NCBI GenBank assembly: GCA_902774055.1
Contig: CACYGX010000010.1
Coordinates: forward strand, 62,001-126,000
DNA from: an uncultured Bacteroidales bacterium
GTDB lineage: Bacteria; Bacteroidota; Bacteroidia; Bacteroidales; Muribaculaceae
Length of the DNA: 64,000 nucleotides
Reading direction: 5' to 3'
Position 1 is the first letter of the stretch; each line of letters opens with the position of its first letter. The position numbers and the translations under genes were made by a program. A model generated the notes under the pieces. That model had not been told where the DNA came from and ran no database searches. It worked only from the letters and a program-made list of their open reading frames with translations. Shown here piece after piece: positions 1 through 10,100 of this stretch.

Positions 1-692
1 GCACGGTCAACGAGGTGGGTTCTTCGCTGGTTGGGACCGACACGGCCCTTGCAATCGTGCCCTGCGGCTCGGGCAACGGCCTGGCTCGCCACCTGCGCAT
101 ATCCATGAACGCCAGCCGCGCCCTGCAGGTGCTCAATCAAGGCGTGGTGGGCAAGTTTGATTACTGCAAGGTGAACGGCATGCCCTTCTTCTGCACCTGC
201 GGCATGGGCTTTGACGCCGAGGTGAGTTACAAGTTCTCCAACGAGGGCACCCGCGGCTTTATCACCTATATCAAGACCGCCCTAGCCGAGTACATCAAGT
301 ACAAGCCAAAACAGTACACCATCGACATCGATGGGCAGCAGATGCAGGAGAGAGCCTTTGTCGTCGCTTGCTGCAACGCGGCACAATATGGCAATAACGC
401 CTACATTGCCCCGCGTGCGACCATGCAGGACGGCCTCATCGACGTCACGGTGATGCATCCTTTCAACATTGCCCAGACCCCCTTGATCGGTGCACGTCTG
501 TTCCTTCGTCAGTTGGGACACGACCACCACGTGAGCATCTATAGAGGCAAGCGGGTGGTGATTGAGAGGGAACAAGACGACATCATGCATGTGGACGGTG
601 ACCCGATGATGATGCCTGCCAGAGTGGAAATCGAGAACGTGAGCAAGGGCATTCACATCCTAGTGCCCCCAACCCTTCCCGATGATGTTTAA
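1..692 (+). CDS. Diacylglycerol/lipid kinase family protein (5' end outside window)
   Basis: The visible 230 residues are the back part of a YegS/DagK-type lipid kinase, a soluble or membrane-associated enzyme that phosphorylates a lipid substrate with ATP. Reading starts at base 3 with TVNEVG, the end of the GGDGTVNEV nucleotide-binding motif of the DAGK catalytic domain; the first glycines lie before the window. PCGSGNGLARHL follows, the second conserved glycine-rich segment, and the C-terminal half (about residue 90 on) is the beta-sandwich domain with the late D-G-D (HVDGDP) signature. A stop at 690-692 is followed by 38 bp before the glycogen genes, so it may be co-transcribed with them, but I see no functional link. 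The lipid substrate cannot be told from sequence. Confidence 0.88.
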   Translation, partial: TVNEVGSSLVGTDTALAIVPCGSGNGLARHLRISMNASRALQVLNQGVVGKFDYCKVNGMPFFCTCGMGFDAEVSYKFSNEGTRGFITYIKTALAEYIKYKPKQYTIDIDGQQMQERAFVVACCNAAQYGNNAYIAPRATMQDGLIDVTVMHPFNIAQTPLIGARLFLRQLGHDHHVSIYRGKRVVIEREQDDIMHVDGDPMMMPARVEIENVSKGIHILVPPTLPDDV

Positions 693-730
693 TATCCAGA
701 AACTAGAATAATAAAACTAAATACTACCTT

Positions 731-2689
731 ATGAGTTATCTAAAATTTGATAAAAACTTGATGATCAACTTAGAGCAGTCGCTGCCCAAGGAGATGTTGC
801 GCACCAACCAGTCGGGTGCCTATCACTGCACCACCATCGTGGGATGCAACACCCGCAAACAGCACGGACTGCTGGTCATCCCTGTGCCCGAGCTCGACGA
901 CAACAACCACGTGTTGCTGTCCTCGCTCGATGAGACCGTTATCCAGCATGGCGCGCCCTTTAACCTGGGCTTGCACCGCTACAAGGGAGATACTTACAGT
1001 CCAAACGGACACAAGTACATCCGCGAGTATGACTGTGAACGCGTGCCCACCACGACCTATCGTGTGGGAGGCGTCATCCTCAAGAAGGAGAAGATTTTCA
1101 TCACCCACGAGAACCGAATCCTGATTCGTTATACACTGGTCGATGCCCACTCGGCGACGACGTTGCAGTTCAGGCCCTTCCTGGCCTTCCGCAATGCCAA
1201 CGACCTGTGTGTCGAGAATGCTGTCGCCAGTCGTGACTACCAGGAAGTGGCCAACGGTATCGCCACCTGTATGTACAACGGTTATCCCACCCTGTACATG
1301 CAGCTGAACCACAAGCCCCGCTTCGTGTTTGACCCGCACTGGTACAAGAATATCGAGTACATCAAGGATCAGGAGCGTGGCATCCCCTACAGCGAAGATC
1401 TGTATGTCCCTGGCTACTTCGAGGTCGAAATCAAGAAGGGTGAGCCCCTGATCTTCTCGGCCGGTGTCGAGGAGGTGAACACCAGGACACTGACCAAGAT
1501 GTATGAGGACGAAATCAAGCCGCGCACGCCGCGCACGAGTTTCTACAACTGCATGAAGAACAGCGCCAAGCAGTTCTATATCACGAATAAGGAGGGTCAC
1601 TACCTGCTGGCAGGCTATCCCTGGTTCAAAATCCGCGCCCGCGACGAATTCATCGCATTGCCAGGCTGCACCTTGTCGGTACACCACCGCCAGGATTTTG
1701 AGCTCATTATGGACACCGCCCAGCGCGCGCTCAATGACTGGATGCGCGATGGCACCCTCGACAAGCATCTCGACGGCCTTGAGCTGCCCGATATCCCCTT
1801 GTGGGCCATCTGGGCTGTGCAGCGCTATGCCCATGACTTGAACGCCGAGGCTGCCCGTGAGCGCTACGGTCAACTGGTCAAGGACCTGATCAACTTCATA
1901 GCCGATGACCGCCACCCGAACCTCAAACTCGAGGACAACGGCCTGGTAGCCACCGACGGTACTAAACGTCCCGTCTCGTGGATGAACAGCACCCACCCCG
2001 ACGGCACGCCACTCATCCCGCGCACGGGCTATCTGGTCGAGTTCAACGCCCTGTGGTACAATGCGCTGCGTTTTGCCATGGAGGAATTGTTTGCCGAATG
2101 TGAGGAAGAGAAAGCCTTTGTCGAGCGTTGCGCCGCCATCGCCGAGAAGTGCAAACCCGCGTTCATCGAAACGTTCATGACCGACTACGGATACCTCTAT
2201 GACTATGTGAACGGCAGCTATACCGACCTGAGCGTACGTCCCAACATGATTATCGCCGCCGCTGTGGACTACAGCCCGCTGGACCGCCGCCAGCGCAAAC
2301 GCGTGCTCGACATCACCACGCGCGAGCTGCTGACACCAAAGGGCCTGCGAACCCTCAGCCCTAACAGTTATGGTTACATCCCCTGGTACCTGGGTACACC
2401 CGAGGAACGCCAGACGGCCTACTATGCCGGTAGCGCACGCCCCTGGCTCATGGACTTCTACAGCAAGGCCTACATCCGCGTTTTCGGCATCAATAGCATC
2501 TCGTTTATCGAGAGGATGATGATCGGCTTTGAGGACGAGATGAAGGAGGGCTGCATCGGCTCGTTGAGTGAGCTGTATGACGGCAACCCGCCATTCATCG
2601 GCCGCGGTGCCGTGAGCTTCGCCCCCAATGTGGGCGGCATCCTGCGCGTGCTACGCACCTTCAAGAACCTGCACATCATCGACGAATAA
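731..2689 (+). CDS. Glycogen debranching enzyme (amylo-alpha-1,6-glucosidase, GH133-like)
   Basis: This 652-residue protein has the two-part build of bacterial glycogen debranching enzymes: an N-terminal beta-rich domain (about residues 15-230, with NHVLLSSLDETV and HKYIREY) and a C-terminal (alpha/alpha)6 barrel from about residue 285, beginning with the conserved AGYPWF...RDEFIALPG stretch and holding a late PWYLGTPEERQTAYY segment. The family hydrolyses alpha-1,6 branch points of glycogen in the cytoplasm, and no signal peptide is visible here. It is followed after 14 bp by a glycosyltransferase and then a GH57 amylase, a set found together in Bacteroidetes and tied to storage-polysaccharide metabolism. 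Where many relatives read WFGRWGRDTF, this protein reads WFKIRARDEF. The R-D pair is kept, so I take this as a subfamily difference and not a defect. Confidence 0.9.
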   Translation: MSYLKFDKNLMINLEQSLPKEMLRTNQSGAYHCTTIVGCNTRKQHGLLVIPVPELDDNNHVLLSSLDETVIQHGAPFNLGLHRYKGDTYSPNGHKYIREYDCERVPTTTYRVGGVILKKEKIFITHENRILIRYTLVDAHSATTLQFRPFLAFRNANDLCVENAVASRDYQEVANGIATCMYNGYPTLYMQLNHKPRFVFDPHWYKNIEYIKDQERGIPYSEDLYVPGYFEVEIKKGEPLIFSAGVEEVNTRTLTKMYEDEIKPRTPRTSFYNCMKNSAKQFYITNKEGHYLLAGYPWFKIRARDEFIALPGCTLSVHHRQDFELIMDTAQRALNDWMRDGTLDKHLDGLELPDIPLWAIWAVQRYAHDLNAEAARERYGQLVKDLINFIADDRHPNLKLEDNGLVATDGTKRPVSWMNSTHPDGTPLIPRTGYLVEFNALWYNALRFAMEELFAECEEEKAFVERCAAIAEKCKPAFIETFMTDYGYLYDYVNGSYTDLSVRPNMIIAAAVDYSPLDRRQRKRVLDITTRELLTPKGLRTLSPNSYGYIPWYLGTPEERQTAYYAGSARPWLMDFYSKAYIRVFGINSISFIERMMIGFEDEMKEGCIGSLSELYDGNPPFIGRGAVSFAPNVGGILRVLRTFKNLHIIDE

Positions 2690-2703
2690 AACAATAAAAG
2701 GAT

Positions 2704-3966
2704 ATGAAAGCATTAATGTTCGGCTGGGAATTTCCACCTCACATTCTGGGAGGATTGGGAACAGCAAGCTACGGTCTGACAAAGGGCATGTGGGAGAACG
2801 GTGACATGGACATCACCTTTGTTATCCCCAAACCATGGGGCGACGAGCCCAAGGACTTCGCCAATATCATCGGCGCCAACAACACGCCAGTGGCATGGCG
2901 CGACGTACAATGGGACTATGTGCAGAGCCGCATCGGCAATGTGATGGACCCACAGATGTACTTTGACCTGCGCAACCACATCTATGGTGACTTCAACTAC
3001 ATGAGCACCAATGACCTGGGCTGCATCGAGTTCTCGGGACGCTATCCCGAGAACCTGCTCGAGGAAATCAACAACTACAGCATTGTGGCTGGCGTCATCG
3101 CCCGCACTGTGGACTGCGACATCATCCACAGCCACGACTGGCTCACCTACCCCGCTGGCATCCACGCCAAGCAGGTGACCGGCAAGCCGCTGGTAATCCA
3201 CGTCCACGCTACCGACTTTGACCGCAGCCGCGGCAATGTCAACCCGACGGTATTCAGCATCGAGAAGGACGGCATGAACAACGCCGACCACATCATCACC
3301 GTGAGCAACCTCACTCGCCGCACGGTGATTGAGAAATACGGCATCAGTCCCGACAAGGTGACCACCGTTCACAACGCCGTTGAGCCCTTGAACGAGGAAT
3401 TACTCAACCTGGAGGCACCTCCGGGCAAGACGAGCAAAGTCATCACCTTCCTGGGACGCATCACGATGCAGAAGGGTCCCGAATACTTTGTCGAGGCCGC
3501 TGCACAGGTGCTGCACAAGGTGAACAATGCCCAGTTTGTCATGGCAGGTAGCGGTGACATGATGGACAAGATGATTCGTCTTGCCGCCAAGCGTGACATC
3601 GCCGACCGCTTCCACTTCACCGGCTTCCTCAAGGGCAAACAGGTCTATGAGATGCTGGCAGCCAGCGACGTCTATATCATGCCGTCGGTGAGCGAGCCCT
3701 TCGGTATCTCGCCGCTAGAGGCAATGCAGATGGGCGTTCCGTCTATCATCAGCAAGCAGAGCGGTTGTGCCGAGATTCTTGACAATGTCATCAAGATCGA
3801 CTACTGGGACACCAATGCCATGGCCGACGCCATCTACAGCATTATCAAGTATCCCGCTATGTTTAACGAATTGCGTGAGCAGGGCTTGGCCGAAGTCAAC
3901 CAGATCACCTGGGACAAGGCAGGTGCCAAGGTCATCAACATCTACCGCAACCTCATCAACCGCTAA
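2704..3966 (+). CDS. Glycosyltransferase, glycogen-synthase-like (GT4/GT5 type, GT-B fold)
   Basis: A 420-residue GT-B glycosyltransferase. The N-terminal domain opens with KALMFGWEFPPHILGGLGTA, matching the KxGGLG-type acceptor/donor loop of starch and glycogen synthases; HSHDWLTYPAG (about 139-149) is the conserved HDW segment. The C-terminal Rossmann domain carries FLGRITMQKGPEYFVEAA and the EPFGISPLEA donor-binding motif (E-x7-E). Lying between debranching enzyme and GH57 amylase in one tight operon (14 and 60 bp gaps), it probably elongates cytoplasmic alpha-1,4-glucan. The nucleotide-sugar donor (UDP- or ADP-glucose) cannot be decided from sequence. General GT4 mannosyl or glucosyl transfer is the alternative. 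Confidence 0.85.
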   Translation: MKALMFGWEFPPHILGGLGTASYGLTKGMWENGDMDITFVIPKPWGDEPKDFANIIGANNTPVAWRDVQWDYVQSRIGNVMDPQMYFDLRNHIYGDFNYMSTNDLGCIEFSGRYPENLLEEINNYSIVAGVIARTVDCDIIHSHDWLTYPAGIHAKQVTGKPLVIHVHATDFDRSRGNVNPTVFSIEKDGMNNADHIITVSNLTRRTVIEKYGISPDKVTTVHNAVEPLNEELLNLEAPPGKTSKVITFLGRITMQKGPEYFVEAAAQVLHKVNNAQFVMAGSGDMMDKMIRLAAKRDIADRFHFTGFLKGKQVYEMLAASDVYIMPSVSEPFGISPLEAMQMGVPSIISKQSGCAEILDNVIKIDYWDTNAMADAIYSIIKYPAMFNELREQGLAEVNQITWDKAGAKVINIYRNLINR

Positions 3967-3975
3967 ACGAAACAC

Positions 3976-3986
3976 TTGCGTCTCTA
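3976..3986. repeat. Copy of an 11-bp dispersed motif (TTGCGTCTCTA)
   Basis: The gap after the glycosyltransferase stop holds TTGCGTCTCTA. The same 11 bases recur at 14908-14918, where a fuller palindromic form is seen. No function is evident; the second copy is discussed at its own position. Confidence 0.45.
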
Positions 3987-4026
3987 GATATCAAATAAAT
4001 AAGAAACAACATAAAATAGAATAGTC

Positions 4027-5505
4027 ATGAAAGCGATTTGTTTTTATTTCCAGATTCACCAGCCGTTCCGCCTGAAACACTATCGTTTCTTCGACATCGG
4101 CAACGACCACTACTACTATGATGACTTTGCCGACGACGACATCATCACGCGCATCGCCCAGCGGTCCTATCTGCCCGCCAACGAGATGCTGCTCGACATG
4201 ATTCGCGAGAATGGCAAGAAGTTCAAGGTGGCCTTCTCTATCAGCGGCACCGCACTGGAGCAGCTCGAGCAATATGTGCCCGAGTTTATCGACTCGATGA
4301 AGGAACTGGCAGCCACCGGCTGTGTAGAGTTCCTCAGCGAGACCTATGCCCACAGCTTGTCATCGATCTATGACCCCGACGAGTTTGTCGCACAGGTCAA
4401 GGCCCATGACGAGAAGATTTTCCAACTCTTTGGCCAGCGTCCCAAGGTGTTCCGCAACACCGAGCTCATCTATGATGATGATATCGCCTCGATGGTTTAT
4501 GCTATGGGCTTCAAAGCAGCCATCACGGCCGATGCAAAGCACGTTCTGGGCTGGCGCTCTCCCAACTTCCTCTACAGTTCGGCCTCGGCGCCCAAACTCA
4601 AGTTGTTGTTGAAGAATGGTAAGTTGAGCGACGATATCTCGTTCCGCTTCAGCAACCCCGAGTGGGCTTCCTATCCCCTCACTGCCGACAAGTACATCAA
4701 CTGGATCAACGAGTTGCCCAAAGAGGAGCAACTGGTCAACCTGTTCATGAACTATGATGCCTTCGGCGAGTTGCAGCCCCGCGAGAGCGGTATCTTTGAG
4801 TTCATGAAGGCGCTGCCCCGCTTTGCTGCCGAGCACGACATCCAATTCTGGACACCCAGCGAGGTGGTTTCCAAGTTCAAACCTGTAGCCGAACTTGCCG
4901 TGCCCTACCCCATGTCATGGACCGACGAGGCTCGCGACACCAGCGCCTGGTTGGGTAATACCCTGCAACAGGAAGCCGTCCGCAAGCTCTATTCCATCGG
5001 TGAGCGCGTGCGCTTGTGCACCGACCGCCGCATCAAGCAGGACTGGAACTACTTGCAAGCCAGCGACCACTTCTTCTACATGTCGACCAAGCACAACGAC
5101 GATGGCTCGGTACACAGCCACTACAGCCCCTATGACTCGCCCTACACGGCATTCACCAACTACATGAACGTCCTCAGCGACTTCATGACGCGTGTCGAGG
5201 AGCAGTACCCCGCCAGCATCGACAACGAGGAGTTGAACTCGCTGCTGCTCACCATCCGCAACCAGGAGCAGGAGATTGAGAAGTTACATCGCGAGGTGGA
5301 GATGATGCGCAACAACATCGTCAACGACACCACCGGCGACTTCCCCATCGATGAAGAGCCCGCTCCCGTCAAGGAGGAAAAACCCGCCGAGGAACCCGTA
5401 GCCGAGCCCGAGAAGAAGCCCGCGCCCAAGAAGAAAGCGCCCGCTAAAAAGCCCGCGGCCAAGAAAACGGCAACCAAGAAGGCTCCCGCTAAAAAAACGA
5501 AGTAA
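4027..5505 (+). CDS. GH57 alpha-amylase-type glycoside hydrolase with Lys/Ala/Pro-rich tail
   Basis: The 492-residue protein begins AICFYFQIHQPFRLKHYR, the first conserved GH57 region (H-Q-P). The likely nucleophile is E146 in FRNTELIYDDD (region 3), and the likely acid/base is D244 in MNYDAFGE (region 4). GH57 enzymes cleave or transfer alpha-1,4-glucan; relatives in this gene neighbourhood are annotated as cytoplasmic amylases, and no signal peptide is seen. A coiled-coil-like segment (IRNQEQEIEKLHREVEMM) follows the catalytic part. The last 45 residues or so are a low-complexity tail of KKPAPKKKAPAKKPA type, like a histone H1 tail. It is the last gene of the debranching/transferase/amylase run, 28 bp before the nucleotidase gene. 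Confidence 0.88.
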   Translation: MKAICFYFQIHQPFRLKHYRFFDIGNDHYYYDDFADDDIITRIAQRSYLPANEMLLDMIRENGKKFKVAFSISGTALEQLEQYVPEFIDSMKELAATGCVEFLSETYAHSLSSIYDPDEFVAQVKAHDEKIFQLFGQRPKVFRNTELIYDDDIASMVYAMGFKAAITADAKHVLGWRSPNFLYSSASAPKLKLLLKNGKLSDDISFRFSNPEWASYPLTADKYINWINELPKEEQLVNLFMNYDAFGELQPRESGIFEFMKALPRFAAEHDIQFWTPSEVVSKFKPVAELAVPYPMSWTDEARDTSAWLGNTLQQEAVRKLYSIGERVRLCTDRRIKQDWNYLQASDHFFYMSTKHNDDGSVHSHYSPYDSPYTAFTNYMNVLSDFMTRVEEQYPASIDNEELNSLLLTIRNQEQEIEKLHREVEMMRNNIVNDTTGDFPIDEEPAPVKEEKPAEEPVAEPEKKPAPKKKAPAKKPAAKKTATKKAPAKKTK

Positions 5506-5533
5506 AAAAGACGACTCAAACTATCGAGAAATT

Positions 5534-7051
5534 ATGTCAAGATTCCGCAATTTCATGTTTGTGTGCCTGTGTGCGCTGATGGTGGTTCCCGCCCTGCGTG
5601 CCGAGCACCTGATGATTATCGCTGTTAATGACACCCACAGCCAGATTGACCCTGCCAGCGATGGCAGGGGCGGTGTGGCTCGTCGTCGCGCCATTTATGA
5701 CCAGTTGCGCGCCGACAACCCCAACTCAGTGCTCATTCATGCCGGTGATGCCGTGCAGGGAACGCTGTTCTTCTCGCTCTACCGTGGCGAGGTGGAATAT
5801 GCGCTGATGGACTCGCTGGGCTATGACGCAATCATCTTGGGCAACCATGAGTTTGACAACGGCATGGAAGAGTTGGCCGCACATTACCGCAACGTTGATG
5901 CCGTGAAAATCAGCGCCAACTATGACTTTAGCGCTACACCGCTCAATGGCTTGTTCCAGCCCTACTGGATCAAAGCAGTCGGCGACAAGCGCGTGGCGTT
6001 TTTCGGAATCAACGTCAACCCCGCGGGGTTGATTGCCGACATGAATTGCGAGAATCTGCGCTATCTCCATGCTCCAGATGTCGCCGATGCCACTGCCCGC
6101 TACCTCAAAGAGGTGCAAAAAGTGGATTACGCCATCATGGTGTCGCACATCGGCTATAGCAGTTACGAGCCCAGCGAACCTAACGACACGCTCATCATCG
6201 GCCAAAGCCATTACATCGACATGCTCATCAGTTCGCACTCCCACACGACCATCAAGCCGGGTGGTGGCATGGACCGCATCGCCAACGCCGACGGCAAGAT
6301 GATTCCCATCGGTCAAAACGGCAAGAGCGGCAAATTCGTCGCTACCTATGACCTGGACTTGGAGACGGGCGATATCGTCTATAACCACATCACGGTTGAC
6401 GAGGCATGGGATGAGGCTGCCAGCCGCTATACTGCCATGAACCAGTGGCTCGACCAGTACCGTCACGGCGTGGACAGCATCATGAACAACCCGATAGGCA
6501 CCAGCGCCCGCTTCATGAAGAATTCCAGCGACGCGGCCCAGAACTGGGTGAGCGACGCCACGATGGAGATCATCAAGAACCTCTCGGGCATCAGCAATAT
6601 CGACTGTGCCATCATGAACAAGGGCGGCATCCGCACCGACATGCCTAAGGGCACCGTCACCGAGGGTGTCATCAGTTCGATGTTCCCCTTCGACAACCGT
6701 TTTGTCGTGCTGGAAATGCCTGGAGCAGAACTCATTGAGTGCATCAAGTTGATGTGTGGACGCGGTGGAGACGCTGTGAGCAAGGAGCTGCGAGCTACCT
6801 ACAACGACAAGGGCGAAATGACGAAGGCCACGCTCAAGGGCAAGAAGATTGACCCCAAGAAGATCTACACCGTCGCCACTATCGACTATCTGGCTAATGG
6901 TGGCGACTACATGACGCCCATGACACGCTGCAATCGACTCTTTGTCGATACCCAGAAGTATGGCAACCACATGCTTGACTATGTCAAGGCACTGGAAGCC
7001 GCCGGCAAGAAGATTGATGCCAAGGACGAAGTGAGGATTCAGAAAAAATAA
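5534..7051 (+). CDS. Secreted 5'-nucleotidase / metallophosphatase (UshA/CD73 family)
   Basis: A 505-residue exported hydrolase. The first ~23 residues (RNFMFVCLCALMVVPALRAEH) are a signal peptide. The N-terminal metallophosphoesterase domain shows the dinuclear-metal motifs NDTHSQ, HAGDAVQG and LGNHEFDNG, then VSHIGY and SSHSHT. The C-terminal 5'-nucleotidase domain begins about residue 310, with NWVSDA, NKGGIRTDMPKG and the substrate-binding NGGDYM segment. The family dephosphorylates nucleotides in the periplasm for salvage. Many Bacteroides encode the two domains as neighbouring genes; here they are one chain. The gene lies 28 bp after the GH57 gene and 53 bp before the GH3 fusion. Confidence 0.9.
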   Translation: MSRFRNFMFVCLCALMVVPALRAEHLMIIAVNDTHSQIDPASDGRGGVARRRAIYDQLRADNPNSVLIHAGDAVQGTLFFSLYRGEVEYALMDSLGYDAIILGNHEFDNGMEELAAHYRNVDAVKISANYDFSATPLNGLFQPYWIKAVGDKRVAFFGINVNPAGLIADMNCENLRYLHAPDVADATARYLKEVQKVDYAIMVSHIGYSSYEPSEPNDTLIIGQSHYIDMLISSHSHTTIKPGGGMDRIANADGKMIPIGQNGKSGKFVATYDLDLETGDIVYNHITVDEAWDEAASRYTAMNQWLDQYRHGVDSIMNNPIGTSARFMKNSSDAAQNWVSDATMEIIKNLSGISNIDCAIMNKGGIRTDMPKGTVTEGVISSMFPFDNRFVVLEMPGAELIECIKLMCGRGGDAVSKELRATYNDKGEMTKATLKGKKIDPKKIYTVATIDYLANGGDYMTPMTRCNRLFVDTQKYGNHMLDYVKALEAAGKKIDAKDEVRIQKK

Positions 7052-7104
7052 CAGTTAAGTTTAGAGAATATTAGGCTTCTAAGAATCTTAGAAAGGACTA
7101 GACA

Positions 7105-10100
7105 ATGACCAAGTTCATGCGTGTATTGATGGTGGCAATTGCTGCCATGGCTTTGTCGTTGAGCGCTCTGGCACGAGGCAATGCCAAGTTGCCCAACTTG
7201 TTCAACCAAGTGAACCAGGTGGAGATGAATCAATGGGTGGACAGTGTGTTTAACACCTTGTCCCCCCAGGCCCGCATTGGCCAACTCATCGTCGCTGCCG
7301 TGACGCCAAGGAGCAACGATGCCACACGCGAAGTGGTGCGGCGCCTTGTGTCACAGAATCTGGTTGGCGGCCTCATTTATGAGGGCAGCACCATTGCCGA
7401 ACAAGCCGAGGTCACCAACCTGGCACAGTCGCTTGCTGCCGTCCCCCTGCTCATTACCATTGACGGCGAGTGGGGCTTGGGCATGAGGTTGAAAGAGGTG
7501 CCCAACTTCCAGCGTAACCTCATCTTGGGTGCTCTGGACGACGACATGCTGCTGTATGAATACGGTCGCGAGGTGGCACGACAGTGCCGCCGCATGGGCA
7601 TCCAGGTCAATTTTGCGCCAGTGCTCGATGTGAACGACAACCCGCTGAACCCCGTTATCGGCGACCGTTCCTTCGGCGAGAGCCCTGAACTTGTTGCCCG
7701 ACACGCCATCGCCTTTGCACGAGGCCTTGAAGATGGCGGTGTGATGGCTGTGGGCAAGCATTTCCCCGGTCATGGTTCATCGAGCGAGGATTCCCACAAG
7801 ACCCTGCCTGTCATCAACAAGACTTTACAGGAGATCAACACCTGTGAACTGGTCCCCTTCCGCAAATTCATCAATGCGGGCTTGAGCGGCATTCTCACCG
7901 CCCACTTGCTCGTGCCATCGCTCGACAAGGGCAAGGCCCCGACGAGTCTGTCTCCCGAGTGCATCAGCAAGCTGTTGCGCAACGAGCTGGACTTCGATGG
8001 ACTCATTTTCACCGATGCCCTGAACATGAAAGGGGCGACGCAGATGCTCAAGGGCTCACCCTGTGTCAACGCCCTGATTGCCGGCAATGACGTGCTGTTG
8101 ATGCCTGAGAACATCAGTGACGAGATTGCCGCCATCCAAGCAGCAATCGATAAAGGCAAGCTCAGCCAGAGCATGATTGACGAGCGTTGCAAGAAGATCC
8201 TGCGGTACAAGTATGCGTTGGGACTTACCAGCCCTCAACGCATCAATACGGCCAACCTCCTGAGCGACGTCAACTCCCAGCGCGCCGAAGTGCTTAGGCG
8301 CCAACTCATCGCTGGCAGCATCACCGTTATCAAGAACAACGACAACATCCTGCCCATCCACAATCTGCAGAGCCGCCACATCGCCGTGGCGACCATCGGC
8401 AACGAGAATGGCACCGCCAGCAAGTTCACGCGCCGCTGTGCCGACTATGCGCAGGTCACCCGTTTTGACCTTGACAAGGCAGGAGGGCCTGCTGCACTGG
8501 CCGAACAGTTGCACGACGGCCACTTCAACACCATCATCGTGGAGGTGGGCGAAGACAACGAAGCCAACCGCGCCGCCCTGGCCACTGTGGTCAAGAAGTG
8601 CAAAAACGTCGTTGTGGTCATTACCAGCAAGCCCTACGACATCAAGAACTACGGCAACGCCATCACCCACAAGCATGTCAAGGCAGTCGTGCTCACCTAC
8701 CAGAACACTACCCTTGCCGAGGACTATGCAGCACAAACTATCTTTGGAGGAAACGCGGCTAACGGCAATCTGCCCATTTCGCTGTCGTTTAACGGCAAGA
8801 AGACCCGATTTGATGCTGGCCACGGCATCCACTATCCCGCCTGTCGATTGGGATATACCATTCCCGCCGAGGCTGGCTTGGACAACCGTCTGACGGCACA
8901 AATCGATTCGGTGTGCCGCCTGGGTGTGCAGCAGCATGCCTTCCCAGGCTGCCAAGTGATTGTGGCACGTCATGGCAAGGTGGTTTACAAAAATTCTTTC
9001 GGCACCATCGACTACAGCAGCAGTGTCAAGGTTGACGACAACACGCTCTTCGGCCTTGCCTCGGTATCCAAGGCGACGGGCACCATCAGCGGTGTGATGA
9101 AGGCCTTTGATGACGGCAAGTTCCGCCTTGATGACAAGGCAAGCGAGCATATTCCCGGCCTGCGCGATGGCGACAAAGAGGACATCACCTTCCGCGACCT
9201 GCTCTACCATGAGTCGGGCATGCCCGCCTCGCTCAACATGTGGGAAATGATGATGGATCCCAACACCTATAGCGGCGTGCTCATTGCTGGCGCCGAGGAT
9301 CCCACACACACCATCAAGATCATGAACGGCTCATGGGGCCACAAGGACGCCAAGTTGCGCACCGATATCCTCTCGACCCACAAGACCGACAAATTTAACA
9401 TCGCCATCGCTGACGGCATCTGGGGCGGCAGAGTAACATACGATTCCATCATGAACCGCATGTACCACGCCAAGTTGGGCCAGAAGAAATACCTGTACAG
9501 CTGCTGCAACTTCTCGTTGCTGGCCGATGCCGTGCAGCACATGACGCACTCGCCGCTCAACTACTATGTGAACAACTACATTTTTGCTCCACTGGGTGCC
9601 TACCACACGATGTACCGCCCCCTGAGCAAATTCTCGCGCGACGAAATCGCCTATACCGAGAGGGACACCTACCTGCGCCGCCAGCACATCCACGGCTACG
9701 TTCATGACGAGTTGGCTGCTTTCTCGGGCGGTGTACAAGGTAATGCAGGCCTGTTCAGCAACGCCAATGACCTGGCCAAGTTGTTCCAGATGTGGCTCAA
9801 CGGCGGCACCTATGGCGGTGTGCGCCTCTTGAAAGCCTCTACCGTCGAGACTTTCACTACCCAGAAGAGCCCCAACAGCCATCGCGGCTTGGGCTTTGAC
9901 AAACCCGTCGTGGGCAACCCCAGCGCCAGCAATACGTGCGCCGAGGCGACACCCGAGACCTACGGACACACCGGCTTTACAGGCACCTGTTTCTGGGTAG
10001 ATCCCAAGAATGACATGTTCTACATCTTCCTGAGCAATCGTGTGAGCCCAACGCGCAATAATCCCAACTTTGGCCGTATCAGCGCCCGCAGCCACATCCA

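Noticed and set aside
5368-5505. Frameshift as the cause of the Lys/Ala/Pro tail of GH57
   Set aside because: The frame is continuous, codon use is like the rest, and the tail follows an orderly acidic linker; no other frame continues a GH57 domain.
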